64,000 nucleotides of DNA from Candidatus Blautia intestinavium (GCA_019113745.1 DXGV01000006.1:1-64000); one strand, 5' to 3'. Positions 50,188-59,356 are shown, counted from the stretch's first letter. Numbers and translations: made by a program. Notes: generated by a model not told the origin, from the sequence alone.

Positions 50188-52452
50188 TTAGGAAAAAATC
50201 TTTTTGATCTTATCAATACACCCAGCCAAATGGATTCCCATTCTTTCTTTTGCTATATAAATAAGCCGTTTAACTTTTCCTTCTTTCCATAACGCTTCAA
50301 ACCAGCATCGTTCCCTCCAGACTTCCTCACATTCCTCATCCTTTCTTCTCCACATATGATACATAGTATAATAATCATCTGGAAAAGAACAAAACTGCTG
50401 CATTTTTTCAGATAATTCTTTTCGCTTTATTTCGGATTCTCCGTCATTTCTCAGGAAATATATTTCTTCTGATAATTTCTGCACCATCTTATCAATTGAA
50501 AACATTTTTTCAATCTTATCCCTACAATTATCAGAAAGTTTTTGATAGAGAATCGGATCTTTCAGGATTCGAACTATCTGTTCCACATATTCATCCCTTT
50601 CTTCCTGATCAAATTCTCTCTTGTCAAAGTCTTCCCATTCTTTCTGGCGAAGAGGTATCAGCGCTCCTACATCTTTTCCAATCAGATCTTTCTGCCCGCC
50701 TACATCACTGCTTACAACCGGAACTCCCATGGAAAGCGATTCATATGCAGTAAGCGAGAGCCCTTCTTTCAAAGAGCAGATCAGCGTTAAAACGCTGTCC
50801 TTGTAGCACGCCCTCATATCGTCAATCTGGCCGATACAGAAAACAAAGGCGTCCATTTTGCGCACGGAAACTTCCTGTTTGAGTTCCTGAAGCTGTCCTC
50901 CATCTCCCGCCACAACAAAAACAATTTCCGGAATCTGTTGATGAACCCTCCATGCGATATCCAGCATGAAAAAAGGTCTTTTTTGCGGGTGAATCCTGCA
51001 TGGGAATAAAATGATCTTTTGTTTTGCCTCCAGCTTTAATTTCTGATGCAGAAACCCTTCTTTCACTAAATTCCTGTTAAAGTAGTGCTGATCCACTCCT
51101 ATATAAAGAACATCAACCGTCTCTTCCTTCCGGCCAAATTGTTCTACCAATACATTCCGAGTCGAACTATTGCACACAAATGTTTTTTCCAAAACCCATC
51201 CCAGGGCTGCCGAAGTCCTCGCATATCCGCCTTTTCTCCAATACCATTCCTCCATATGAACATAATCCATTATCACCAGATCCGGGAAATGCTTTCTCAG
51301 CCACGGCAGCATATAATATCCGTCATATGAATCCGTGACCATCAAAACATCGATTTCCCTTGTCTGGATAAAATAGCTCACAAATTCTATATAATGAACC
51401 GGGTCGAGGAAATCCGGCATACAGAAAATTTCATCTGTATAGTCTTCAAATTTTTGACGCCATTCATTAGTACCCGATTGAGTGGTAAGAATAAAGCTGT
51501 CAATGTTATTTTCTTTTAAACCGGAAATCGCATCCAAATTGAATTTATCAGCGCCGCCCATCATCATCCACGGAATCAGCCACAGGACCCGGATCCTTTC
51601 ATGCTCCCTGTATGCGCGCATCGTCCATTCTTTGTACTCCGGTATGTAAAAGGACTCTTGGGACATTTTGAATGGATACTCCACGGCCTCTACCTGTCCA
51701 TCTGCGTTTTGGGCTGCATTCTCAATAATATTCTGGCAGAATTTTACTCTTTCCGGGTCTTTATTTATCGTAGATAACATACCGCTTTCCAGTCTGCGGT
51801 ACCAAAACAGGCAGCTTGCGATATGAACTGGATACTTGCTTTTTCCAAGCATTTCCAGCCAAAAACGCCAATCCTCATAATAGGACCATTTCTCAACCTT
51901 ATACCCGCCAATTTCCAACGCATCCTTTTTCCGGATCATTGCAGCATAGTTAAGGAAATTATATGTTTTAAGACGTTCTGCGTTAAAGGGGTATTGCCAG
52001 ACATATTCCTGGTCGTGAAAGCCATAGCTGCTTGTATAGGCCCATGCCGCATCCGCATTATAGTAAAGTCCCCAATATAAGCATTCCAGATAGGTTGGCG
52101 CGATAAGATCATCCGCATCAAGAGGGGCGATCAATTCTGTATTACTGTTTGCAATTCCTGTATTTCTGGCACACGATAAGCCGCCATTTTCCTGCGTGAT
52201 TACGGTAATTCTTCTATCTGTTTCAGCCAGTCGGTGAAGAAGTTCGATATCTTCCTTTTGTGTACTCCCATCATTTACAATGATCCATTCAAACCAGGGG
52301 AAGGTCTGATTAACAACAGAATTAAACGTCTCTGCAAAATATTTTCCGGCATTGTAGAAAGGTGTAATAACAGATACCAACGGCTTATCAAAATCCGGAT
52401 AAAGTTCTCTTTCTGCAGTTTTGCCAGGCTTTTTTGTGAAATCAACGTTCAT
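50188..52452 (-). CDS. Bifunctional GT2-GT4 glycosyltransferase
   Basis: A 754-residue double enzyme. Residues ~20-275 are a GT2 domain (VSVITPFYNAGKYFAETF, IVNDGSTQKED, NGGLSCARNTG, APLDADDLIAP). Residues ~295-700 are a GT4 domain (VLWLIPWMMMGGADKFNL, FPCRIHPQKRPFFML, CSLKEGLSLTAYESLSMGVP). It should add two sugars in succession. GGGGG lies nine bases before the ATG. It is a cytosolic member of the left operon, upstream of the pyruvyltransferase-like fusion. The donors are unknown. Confidence 0.88.
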   Translation of the reverse strand: MNVDFTKKPGKTAERELYPDFDKPLVSVITPFYNAGKYFAETFNSVVNQTFPWFEWIIVNDGSTQKEDIELLHRLAETDRRITVITQENGGLSCARNTGIANSNTELIAPLDADDLIAPTYLECLYWGLYYNADAAWAYTSSYGFHDQEYVWQYPFNAERLKTYNFLNYAAMIRKKDALEIGGYKVEKWSYYEDWRFWLEMLGKSKYPVHIASCLFWYRRLESGMLSTINKDPERVKFCQNIIENAAQNADGQVEAVEYPFKMSQESFYIPEYKEWTMRAYREHERIRVLWLIPWMMMGGADKFNLDAISGLKENNIDSFILTTQSGTNEWRQKFEDYTDEIFCMPDFLDPVHYIEFVSYFIQTREIDVLMVTDSYDGYYMLPWLRKHFPDLVIMDYVHMEEWYWRKGGYARTSAALGWVLEKTFVCNSSTRNVLVEQFGRKEETVDVLYIGVDQHYFNRNLVKEGFLHQKLKLEAKQKIILFPCRIHPQKRPFFMLDIAWRVHQQIPEIVFVVAGDGGQLQELKQEVSVRKMDAFVFCIGQIDDMRACYKDSVLTLICSLKEGLSLTAYESLSMGVPVVSSDVGGQKDLIGKDVGALIPLRQKEWEDFDKREFDQEERDEYVEQIVRILKDPILYQKLSDNCRDKIEKMFSIDKMVQKLSEEIYFLRNDGESEIKRKELSEKMQQFCSFPDDYYTMYHMWRRKDEECEEVWRERCWFEALWKEGKVKRLIYIAKERMGIHLAGCIDKIKKIFS

Positions 52453-52485
52453 TAATCATTTCCCCCTTAGTTTTTATAGTTCATT

Positions 52486-54339
52486 TCAGCTCATATATTT
52501 AATGATCTTCATTCCAATTTTACTTTTGTAGAACAATGGCTTAATATATACTCTGATGCTTTTCCTTATCATTCCGGTTTCCGGAAATATACGATTATAA
52601 AGGGAAACTACTCCATTTACTTCTTCTGCAGCTGTGGGCGGCCCTATTTTCAAAATATCTAAAAGCTCCTCATAACAACCGCTTCTTCTTGCAACCTTCC
52701 AGAATACATCTCCAAAATCTTCTCCCAGACGGTTCCATGGTTTCATGAACCCGGCATAATGAATAATAAACGGATCGATCCTGGCTTCTTCATATTCTTC
52801 TAGAATAGACCTGGGAGCACAACGGATCACGTTTGATATCCTCGTATGATCGCAATCCGTAAGCATATTCCATCCCATACCGATGTTAAACCAATTCCCA
52901 TTGCAAACAATATTAAGTACGTCCTGATCAGAATAGCGATAGCGTGTCTCCTCCGACATAGCAAGCAGATCGTCCATCGAATATCTCTCCCGGAAAGCCG
53001 TAATATTGATGATCAGTACACCTGCCTGAAAATAACTCATAGGATCTACTTTTAAAAATTCTTTCGCATATTTTCCGGTATCCGTATTTTTTTTAAAGCA
53101 TTGCCCGATAAAGTCGGGATCTGATGCTGCTCCTGCCATACATTTTCCAATATTTATGTGATATAGTTCCGCTATATCCCTTTGAACAATCGTATCGCAG
53201 TCCAGATAAATAATCTTTTCATAATTTTTCATCAGCTCAAGAGCAATGAATCTGAAAAAAGTTTCTGTCGATATATGCGCCTTGGCCCTTAGCTGATACC
53301 CTGATACTACAGCACTTACATTTATAAATAATATTTTGGTATTCTCATAGTGAATTATCTGCCGTTTTATAATATCCTGTTTTTCTTTTGGAATATCTGT
53401 ATGCAGGATATATAATCCATAAAAATACTGCGGATTAGCCTTTTCTATGATAGACTGAATACAGGTGCTCAGGATGGGAACGAAAGAGTTGTTAGCGGCA
53501 AGCACTATCGGAATTTCATTCTTTACAGGCAGTGGTACTGTAATTTCCTCTACATTTTGAAAAAACACCTGCTGCATCTCTTTCAATCGATATTGATTTT
53601 TTTCTTTCAGATAAGTATAATAAATTCCTAAAATTCTTTCTCCCAAATGCCCTGGCGTTCTGTAAGCTTCTCTGGAATAATCGCTGAGATCACACCTGTT
53701 TTCAAATTCTTCCAAAACTCCAAAAACGAATTCAGAATATTCTTCGAACAAATCCTTCCTCGCTATAAACATATTACAAGGGTAAAAAATATGGCCGAAG
53801 AGATATTTGTTAGCTGCAGATTGATATTCCGGATACTTTTCTTCAATTATCTGCAATACAGTTTTCAGATCTTTTACCTTTAATGCCGGCGCTTCCGCAT
53901 AATGATCAAATACGTTGTTGCTTCCATTCAGCAACCTGGTATCGATTCCTTTTGCCACAATAAAATCATATTGCGGAACAATACTGCTTACAGTATTATC
54001 ATCTACACATATTTTCTGTAAAGCACGAGGTTCAAAAAATGGATACTCCACCCGATACCATCTGCTTTCCTTTAAATTTTCTGGGCTAAAAGAAAAATAT
54101 CTGCGATAATGGCAAAATCCATAATAATCGGCATCTATATTTTTCCATGCCCAATATTGTGTAGTCAATTCACAGTAGGACGCATTTTTGTAAGAGATAT
54201 TATCTCCGGTATCGTCTCCGCAGTCAGTTTTCTGCCCGCTCAGAGCAGCACCAGCCTCTATATTGACGTAGATACGACTGTCCTTTATTTCCTTATCATG
54301 ATGATCAGGAGAATGAGACACAAAAATTTTTATATTCAT
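52486..54339 (-). CDS. Bifunctional DUF4422-GT8 glycosyltransferase
   Basis: A 617-residue fusion. Residues ~1-255 match DUF4422, a putative glycosyltransferase family (CELTTQYWAWKNIDADYYGF, CHYRRYF). Residues ~270-540 are a GT8 domain with the metal site IIYLDCDTIVQRDI, YFQAGVLIINITAFR and SDQDVLNIVC, ending in the conserved HYAG-KPW motif (HYAGFMKPW). The ATG at 54339 follows AGGGAT, overlapping the ABC ATPase stop. It likely adds one or two hexoses to the glycan of the left operon. Confidence 0.87.
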   Translation of the reverse strand: MNIKIFVSHSPDHHDKEIKDSRIYVNIEAGAALSGQKTDCGDDTGDNISYKNASYCELTTQYWAWKNIDADYYGFCHYRRYFSFSPENLKESRWYRVEYPFFEPRALQKICVDDNTVSSIVPQYDFIVAKGIDTRLLNGSNNVFDHYAEAPALKVKDLKTVLQIIEEKYPEYQSAANKYLFGHIFYPCNMFIARKDLFEEYSEFVFGVLEEFENRCDLSDYSREAYRTPGHLGERILGIYYTYLKEKNQYRLKEMQQVFFQNVEEITVPLPVKNEIPIVLAANNSFVPILSTCIQSIIEKANPQYFYGLYILHTDIPKEKQDIIKRQIIHYENTKILFINVSAVVSGYQLRAKAHISTETFFRFIALELMKNYEKIIYLDCDTIVQRDIAELYHINIGKCMAGAASDPDFIGQCFKKNTDTGKYAKEFLKVDPMSYFQAGVLIINITAFRERYSMDDLLAMSEETRYRYSDQDVLNIVCNGNWFNIGMGWNMLTDCDHTRISNVIRCAPRSILEEYEEARIDPFIIHYAGFMKPWNRLGEDFGDVFWKVARRSGCYEELLDILKIGPPTAAEEVNGVVSLYNRIFPETGMIRKSIRVYIKPLFYKSKIGMKIIKYMS

Positions 54340-54353
54340 ATCCCTGCCGCTAT

Positions 54354-55640
54354 TCATCCTCGAGAAAATGTAGTTTTCTTTATTTGTTCACCATCTACCA
54401 TCCATTGATGCTTCATATGAACAACACCATTTTCATGGTCACAATCATTTGTGATCCTAAATTCAATCAGACGCAGCGCCCTGTCGAGATAATCTCCGCT
54501 GTCATCCGTAATTTCAAAATCAACAATATACTTACATGTAAGCAATGCATTTTCAATGAAACACCTGACTTCACCAGTTGATCTGGTCACTATGGTTTTA
54601 TTGTTTTCGAGTGTTAAGGAAGTTTCATAGCACATGATCCAGTCTTCGCGAAAGATACGCAGTCTAAAATTAACCTTTCGTCCGGGTTTTTCATCCTTGT
54701 AATCCATTACAAAAGAGAAATTTTCATTTACGCCTACTTCGCAGCATTCCTCGCCATTTTCATTTTCCAATCTAATGCCAGTAAAATAAATGTTGCTCGT
54801 CCGTTCCCGTTGCGCATCCGGTCCGCAAAATTCCGTCAGTTCATAACAGCTGGTATCTGCTTTGCTGTTCCCGCCTGTTATTTCCTGCTTCATTCTTTTT
54901 CGTCTTTGCTGATCCATCTCATTCAGATATTCATTGCAGACCTTTCGGGGACTTCCCTCCATACGGATCAGCCCCTTATCGATCCAAAGAGCCCGATTAC
55001 ATATTTGTTCCACCTGCTGCAGAGAATGAGAAACCAATACGATGGTAACCCCTTCTTCCTTCATCTCTCTTAATTTATTAAAACATTTCGCCTGGAAGCT
55101 CGCATCACCAACAGCAAGGATTTCATCGATCAAAAGAATATCGGCATCCACATTGATGGCTACAGAAAAAGCAAGTCTGGTATACATTCCGGAAGAATAA
55201 GTTCTAACCGGATTGTCAATATATTCCTCTAATTCCGAAAATTGGATAATGGAATCCATCCTTCTGGTGATTTCCTTTTCTTTAATTCCGAAAATCGAAG
55301 CGTTAATATAAATATTTTCGCGCCCGCTCATATCAGGATGAAAGCCCGCTCCAAGTTCTATCAGACTGGAAACCCTTCCTTTGATAGATATATTTCCACT
55401 ATCCGGCTTTAAAATTTTAGTCAGCATTTTTAAAGTCGTACTTTTTCCACATCCATTTTTCCCTATAAGCCCAACAGCTTCTCCTTTTTTTACTGAAAAA
55501 CTTATGTCTTTAATTACATTTCTGATTTCATATTTACTGTTCCTAAAAATAACTGCATCTTTCAATTGATGTGATTTATCCTGATAAACACGAAAAGATT
55601 TATTGATATGATTTACTTCTATTACATTATTGCCATTCAT
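54354..55640 (-). CDS. ABC transporter ATPase, Wzt/TagH type with C-terminal glycan-binding domain
   Basis: A 428-residue protein. The ATPase domain (residues ~1-245) has Walker A GLIGKNGCGKSTTL, signature TYSSGMYTRLAF and Walker B ILLIDEILAVGD. The C-terminal ~150 residues form a beta-sandwich like the Wzt domain that recognises the modified chain end of O-antigen. GGAGGAATTATA precedes the ATG, which overlaps the permease stop (TAATG). With the permease it exports the left-operon polysaccharide. The right operon has a shorter ATPase lacking this domain. Confidence 0.92.
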   Translation of the reverse strand: MNGNNVIEVNHINKSFRVYQDKSHQLKDAVIFRNSKYEIRNVIKDISFSVKKGEAVGLIGKNGCGKSTTLKMLTKILKPDSGNISIKGRVSSLIELGAGFHPDMSGRENIYINASIFGIKEKEITRRMDSIIQFSELEEYIDNPVRTYSSGMYTRLAFSVAINVDADILLIDEILAVGDASFQAKCFNKLREMKEEGVTIVLVSHSLQQVEQICNRALWIDKGLIRMEGSPRKVCNEYLNEMDQQRRKRMKQEITGGNSKADTSCYELTEFCGPDAQRERTSNIYFTGIRLENENGEECCEVGVNENFSFVMDYKDEKPGRKVNFRLRIFREDWIMCYETSLTLENNKTIVTRSTGEVRCFIENALLTCKYIVDFEITDDSGDYLDRALRLIEFRITNDCDHENGVVHMKHQWMVDGEQIKKTTFSRG

Positions 55641-56428
55641 TATAATTCCTCCGCAAATCTTCTCTCCAGGCGTATAAATACAAGCATCCCTACTATTAAT
55701 AAACAAACAGCTATTCCACCAGATAAAAGAAGATCATTCAAAACAGGCGCCGTTTTATAATACAAAATAGCGTGATAGGCTTCAATAATCGAAGTCATTG
55801 GATTCAAATAAAGAACTCCGCGGAACTGTTCTGGAACCGTATCGGCTGAATACATAATAGGAGTGATCCATATCCATGCCATCAAAATCACACCAATGAT
55901 ATGTTCAATATCCCTAAAATAAACCGTTACTGCAGAAGCCATCAAAGTCAGCCCTAACGTCATGATATATTCTACAATCATCACCAGGGGTAACCATATT
56001 ACAGAAGCTCCAATTCCAACGCCTGATAGCAAAACAACAAGAAATACTACAATGAAGGAAAGGAGCATATTGATAAATCGGCTGGAAACTGTGGTAATTG
56101 GAAGAACTTCCCTTGGAAAATATATCTTCTTTGTCATATCTGCCTGATATACAATACAACCAGCTCCTTGCGCTAAAGATTCTGAAAAGAAAAACCAGGG
56201 TATCATTCCAGAAACCAGATAGACATAATAATTTTCGAGGTTACTGGGAAAAATCACCGAAAAGACCATGATATATACAAGAATCTGGCAAAGCGGATTA
56301 ACAAAATTCCATAATACTCCCAAGAGAGAACCTTTATATCTACCGCGCAAATCCCGTTTTACCAGATTTCTGATCATATCCATGTATTGAAAAATTTCTT
56401 TGATCTCATTTATCAGTTTCACTGTCAT
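55640..56428 (-). CDS. ABC-2 polysaccharide export permease, Wzm/TagG type
   Basis: A 262-residue, six-helix permease: DMIRNLVKRDLRGRYKGSLL amphipathic N-terminus, LVSGMIPWFFFSESLAQGAG, and the conserved NPMTSIIEAYHAILY near the C-terminus. It partners with the ATPase encoded next. It overlaps the GT2 gene by 23 bases. A second, different permease for the opposite operon lies at 60435-61214. Confidence 0.92.
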   Translation of the reverse strand: MTVKLINEIKEIFQYMDMIRNLVKRDLRGRYKGSLLGVLWNFVNPLCQILVYIMVFSVIFPSNLENYYVYLVSGMIPWFFFSESLAQGAGCIVYQADMTKKIYFPREVLPITTVSSRFINMLLSFIVVFLVVLLSGVGIGASVIWLPLVMIVEYIMTLGLTLMASAVTVYFRDIEHIIGVILMAWIWITPIMYSADTVPEQFRGVLYLNPMTSIIEAYHAILYYKTAPVLNDLLLSGGIAVCLLIVGMLVFIRLERRFAEEL

Positions 56429-57374
56429 TTCCTCGCTTTTTTATCGGATATTCAATCGTTGGATGAAAAAAGAATCCGCTTCCCATCCCTTTTATAACAA
56501 CAATTATTCTTTTTCCTTTTTTTTCAGAGTTACTTCTCAATATTGCCTTAATTGTCCCAATAACTCTGTATAAATAATACATTACCGCCAAAGTTCCATT
56601 TCTTCTTGCAAGATAAAACTCATTGCGAAAAGAATAATAGTAACGGTCTATTCTGTATGTGGAATCATTACTGATATCTGAGCCAACGTTATTTTCGGTT
56701 TTATGCAGTACTTTACTCCGTATCACCAAAAAATTATTCATTTCAGCACTGATCCGATCTGTATACTCCCAGTCATCCCCCCAAATAAAGAATTCTCTGA
56801 TGGGAAGTCCAAGCTGCTTTACTGCTTCGGCATTCAGAAACATAGAAACAAAAGTAGCCCTCCTGACAGGTAATAAACCATATTTTATATTTTGCAGTTG
56901 GGTTATCCAGTCCTCTTGCAACTGTGGTCTGTTCATTACACAAGGCATGTCATCTATCCATGCAACGTAGCTGGACAGGAATCCATAATTTCCCTTCAAA
57001 AATGAATCGGCAAACAGCAACTCTTCCAAGGCGTTTTCTTCTGGAATCGTATCGTCATCCATAATCCACAAACGTTCATAGCCCTTCTGCAGCATTTCTT
57101 TTATCCCAAAGGAAAATCCACCGGCTCCTCCCAAATTTTTTCCTGTATTCAGATAATGAATACGGTCATCCGATCGTTTCTCATTCTCTACTGCACCTTT
57201 GGTTCCATCTGTGCTTGCATTATCAACTATATATATATCAAATTTTGTAAAATTTTGCCTTTGTATCGCAGAAATACATTGTGTCAAAAGTTTTTTACGG
57301 TTATAGGTTACAATCAAGACTCCAATTTTCAGTTTTCTGTTTATACTCTTTTGATGCTCAATTATCTCTTCCAT
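56406..57374 (-). CDS. GT2 family glycosyltransferase, rhamnosyl/galactofuranosyl-like
   Basis: A 322-residue GT-A enzyme with GVLIVTYNRKKLLTQCISAI, IVDNASTDGTKGAV, NLGGAGGFSFGI and LWIMDDDTIPEEN as the acidic metal site. WGDDWEYTDRISA is the probable base motif. The GGAGGF and MDDD pattern is common in rhamnosyl- and galactofuranosyltransferases. The ATG at 57374 is preferred; a TTG at 57392 directly follows the GT8 stop. It acts in the left operon before the exporter genes. Confidence 0.86.
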   Translation of the reverse strand: MEEIIEHQKSINRKLKIGVLIVTYNRKKLLTQCISAIQRQNFTKFDIYIVDNASTDGTKGAVENEKRSDDRIHYLNTGKNLGGAGGFSFGIKEMLQKGYERLWIMDDDTIPEENALEELLFADSFLKGNYGFLSSYVAWIDDMPCVMNRPQLQEDWITQLQNIKYGLLPVRRATFVSMFLNAEAVKQLGLPIREFFIWGDDWEYTDRISAEMNNFLVIRSKVLHKTENNVGSDISNDSTYRIDRYYYSFRNEFYLARRNGTLAVMYYLYRVIGTIKAILRSNSEKKGKRIIVVIKGMGSGFFFHPTIEYPIKKRGNDSETDK

Positions 57375-57392
57375 ACTCTTGCCATACCCCAA

Positions 57393-58418
57393 CTACATCA
57401 GTCGGCAGTTTTCTCCTTCACGAGAATCTTTTGCACATCTTGAAATAAAAAGCTGATAGGCAAATTGATAGATCACCAAAAAGCAAAAATCCGGCAGCAC
57501 TTTATACAGGAATTTTTCAAAACTGAAAATAACATTCTTATTTTTTAAATCAATTTTCTGAAATTTTTTCCACCTGGATTTTCTCAAATAATAGTCGAAC
57601 TCAGGCCGATATGGATGAAGGCTTTTTTTGTTCCAGGGAAATTCCCCTAAAAATCTAAAAAAATGCAAAATAGCGGGAGCTTGTGCTGCAGATTCAATTT
57701 CAGCATCCGCATAATACACAGATGGACGGAATGTATAGTTATACAGTTTGACTGTATAACGTCTATGAATAGGCTGCAAATTATATTGTGGCGGAAGAGT
57801 TCTAATTTCTCCCTTGAGCACAACATTCAGTAAATCCTGATCAGGGGACATGAAATGGGCTCTGACTGATTGGGCGTACCGGACAATCCTTTCTGTACAT
57901 TGCCGTTTCCTCCACTCGTTCAAATCAATCAAAATAACTCCCGCATTAAAATATGCATCACCAATAGTAAGACCTATCTGTAAAGCATGTCTTTTCCCCA
58001 AAGAGTCATATACCATCGCAAGAGGATAACCTTTCAGATCCCAATCTAAAAGAGGTTTTAAAGATGCTGTCACTACAGTATCCGAATCAATATAAAGAAT
58101 ACGCCCAGATTCTTCAGGAAGTAACTCAGGGAGCAAGAGCTTAAAGTTTGTCGTATATGAGCCCCTATACTGTGGAATTCCTAAAGATTGCAATCGAATA
58201 ATCGCCTTTTTTGTATCTAAAAAAGTAACTTGACGTTTAAAATCATGTACGGTCTGCCGAATGGTACCAATGGTTTCATCAGTCAAGTTTTCTCCTAAAA
58301 TATATACATGTATATACTTAATATCTTCATTATTCTTCAACAACGAGAAAATTGATGTTCCGGCAAAAGGCGCATATAATTCATTAAATTGATATAAAAC
58401 CTGCAATACTTCTGTCAT
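57393..58418 (-). CDS. GT8 glycosyltransferase, first gene of the left operon
   Basis: A 341-residue GT8 enzyme: QFNELYAPFAGTSIFSLLKN, RILYIDSDTVVTASL (DxD), DAYFNAGVILIDLNEW, SPDQDLLNVVLKG and FFRFLGEFPW near the end. It is clearly paralogous to the GT8 at 59403-60422, which points the other way. The start lies 29 bases from the left inverted repeat and has only a weak ribosome site. In the orientation given, no outward promoter lies within the adjacent end of the invertible segment, so the operon would be off or weakly expressed. Likely role: an early hexose transfer to the lipid-linked glycan. Confidence 0.9.
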   Translation of the reverse strand: MTEVLQVLYQFNELYAPFAGTSIFSLLKNNEDIKYIHVYILGENLTDETIGTIRQTVHDFKRQVTFLDTKKAIIRLQSLGIPQYRGSYTTNFKLLLPELLPEESGRILYIDSDTVVTASLKPLLDWDLKGYPLAMVYDSLGKRHALQIGLTIGDAYFNAGVILIDLNEWRKRQCTERIVRYAQSVRAHFMSPDQDLLNVVLKGEIRTLPPQYNLQPIHRRYTVKLYNYTFRPSVYYADAEIESAAQAPAILHFFRFLGEFPWNKKSLHPYRPEFDYYLRKSRWKKFQKIDLKNKNVIFSFEKFLYKVLPDFCFLVIYQFAYQLFISRCAKDSREGENCRLM

Positions 58419-58446
58419 CTTACAAATATACTATATTTCTGAAGGA

Positions 58447-58474
58447 AACATTTTGGGATAAAATGTTGTCTTCA
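58447..58474 (+). repeat. Left inverted repeat of the switch (recombinase site)
   Basis: This 28-base site matches the reverse complement of 59329-59356 at 25 positions, including the identical 16-base core TTTGGGATAAAATGTT (58452-58467). The site is itself a near-palindrome: GAAGGAAACATTTT and AAAATGTTGTCTTC surround a five-base centre GGGAT (58455-58459). Paired arms with an asymmetric centre are the expected form of a tyrosine recombinase crossover site. Confidence 0.82.
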
Positions 58475-58508
58475 TCCCTTTCCCAGCAATCGTTCAACAA
58501 CCAACTTG

Positions 58509-58538
58509 TTGTAAGAATGCCTTCTGCCGTGCTATACT
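58509..58538 (+). promoter_or_regulatory. Recombinase promoter
   Basis: TTGTAA (58509-58514), 18 bases, TATACT (58533-58538) with TG one base before the -10. It reads inward toward the recombinase ATG at 58564. A small CAACAA/TTGTTG dyad overlaps the -35 and may be an operator. Confidence 0.5.
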
Positions 58539-58563
58539 CTGGAAAAAACGGGAGGGTTAACCA

Positions 58564-59142
58564 ATGTGCAAGACAGATCCAATTAAAAACACGGAAGACA
58601 TCAAGCGGCTGAAAAACTATTTTCTGCTCAGAAACCAATACAGGAATTACGCCATGGTTACGGTAGCGCTGAATACATCGCTTCGCATTGGCGATCTGCT
58701 GGGGCTGACATGGGGAGATGTATATAATGCAAAGACAGGAAAATACCGGGAACACATTGTTTTGATCGAACAGAAAACCGGAAAAAGAAATATCATTGCA
58801 TTAAATAAGGAAGCAATTCAAGCATTGAAGATACTTCAGAACACATTGGATGCTGTGACCCCTTCCGAATACATTTTTAAAAGCCGGGTCGGCATCAACC
58901 AGCCAATCGTCAGGTCCTATGCCTTTCGGATCATCAAACAGGCGGTGCTTGATCTGAACCTGGAGGGAACGATCAGCTGTCATTCTCTGCGCAAGACATT
59001 CGGGTATCACGCATGGAAAAAGGGAGTTCCGCCAGCATTGATCATGTCGATATATAATCATTCCTCGATCGAGATTACAAAAAGGTACCTTTCCATAGAT
59101 CAGGATGACAAAGATGAGGTCTTTCTCGAGATGAACCTGTAA
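58564..59142 (+). CDS. Small tyrosine recombinase (DNA invertase candidate)
   Basis: A 192-residue tyrosine recombinase made only of the catalytic domain, with no arm-binding or SAM-like core-binding N-terminal domain. All key residues are visible: Arg41 (TSLRIGDLLGL), Lys71 (EQKTGKRN), His140 and Arg143 (CHSLRKTFGYH), His166 (NHSS) and the nucleophile Tyr175 (TKRYLSI). GGAGG lies eight bases before the ATG. Small recombinases of this class are linked to local promoter inversions. It is enclosed by inverted repeats, so it would move with the segment it flips. No phage or conjugation genes accompany it. Confidence 0.9.
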   Translation: MCKTDPIKNTEDIKRLKNYFLLRNQYRNYAMVTVALNTSLRIGDLLGLTWGDVYNAKTGKYREHIVLIEQKTGKRNIIALNKEAIQALKILQNTLDAVTPSEYIFKSRVGINQPIVRSYAFRIIKQAVLDLNLEGTISCHSLRKTFGYHAWKKGVPPALIMSIYNHSSIEITKRYLSIDQDDKDEVFLEMNL

Positions 59143-59195
59143 TGACGCATAATTGCCCGGTTATTCCGGATATACTAACTCAGACATCAAAAATT

Positions 59196-59242
59196 CCGGG
59201 AACAGCTCATTCCAATTTCAGGAACTGTCCCCGGTCTTCTTT
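59196..59242 (+). terminator. Terminator after the recombinase gene
   Basis: CCGGGAACAG (59196-59205) pairs with CTGTCCCCGG (59225-59234) at nine of ten positions, followed by TCTTCTTT. It would stop the recombinase transcript before the outward promoter at 59262, insulating the two units. Confidence 0.55.
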
Positions 59243-59261
59243 GGCAATTTGCTCTTACCTA

Positions 59262-59290
59262 TTGAAAAATGTGTCAGAATGTGCTATTCT
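59262..59290 (+). promoter_or_regulatory. Outward promoter at the right end of the invertible segment
   Basis: TTGAAA (59262-59267), exactly 17 bases, TATTCT (59285-59290) with TG one base before the -10. The start near 59297 lies 32 bases inside the right inverted repeat, and the transcript runs through the repeat into the GT8 gene at 59403. I found no matching outward promoter at the left end. Confidence 0.7.
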
Positions 59291-59328
59291 GCGATACAGG
59301 GATATGGAAATGAAGTTGAACAGAAGGC

Positions 59329-59356
59329 TGAAGGAAACATTTTATCCCAAACTGTT
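59329..59356 (-). repeat. Right inverted repeat of the switch (recombinase site)
   Basis: Inverted copy of 58447-58474 (25 of 28 bases), with the identical 16-base core at 59336-59351. The centre reads ATCCC (59344-59348) on the plus strand, against GGGAT in the left copy, so the two sites are in the orientation that gives inversion rather than deletion. It lies in the transcribed leader of the right operon. Confidence 0.82.

Larger units (their letters stand above)
58447..59356. other. Predicted invertible DNA segment with promoter and recombinase
   Basis: The segment between the two inverted repeats is about 870 bp. It holds the recombinase promoter, the recombinase gene, a terminator and an outward-reading promoter at the right end. 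The outside genes on both flanks read away from it and begin with paralogous GT8 genes. Inversion would move the outward promoter from the right operon to the left. Inversion itself is inferred; only one orientation is seen. Confidence 0.75.

Noticed and set aside
58418-58450. AT-rich TATAGTATATT before the left GT8 considered as a constitutive promoter
   Set aside because: -10-like boxes exist (TATAGT, TATATT), but no -35 match was found at 16-19 bases in the present orientation, so it is not called a promoter.
58447-59356. Integrase region considered as a prophage or integrative element end
   Set aside because: The recombinase has only a catalytic domain, no phage, excision or conjugation genes are present, no tRNA is adjacent, and the repeats are inverted rather than direct.
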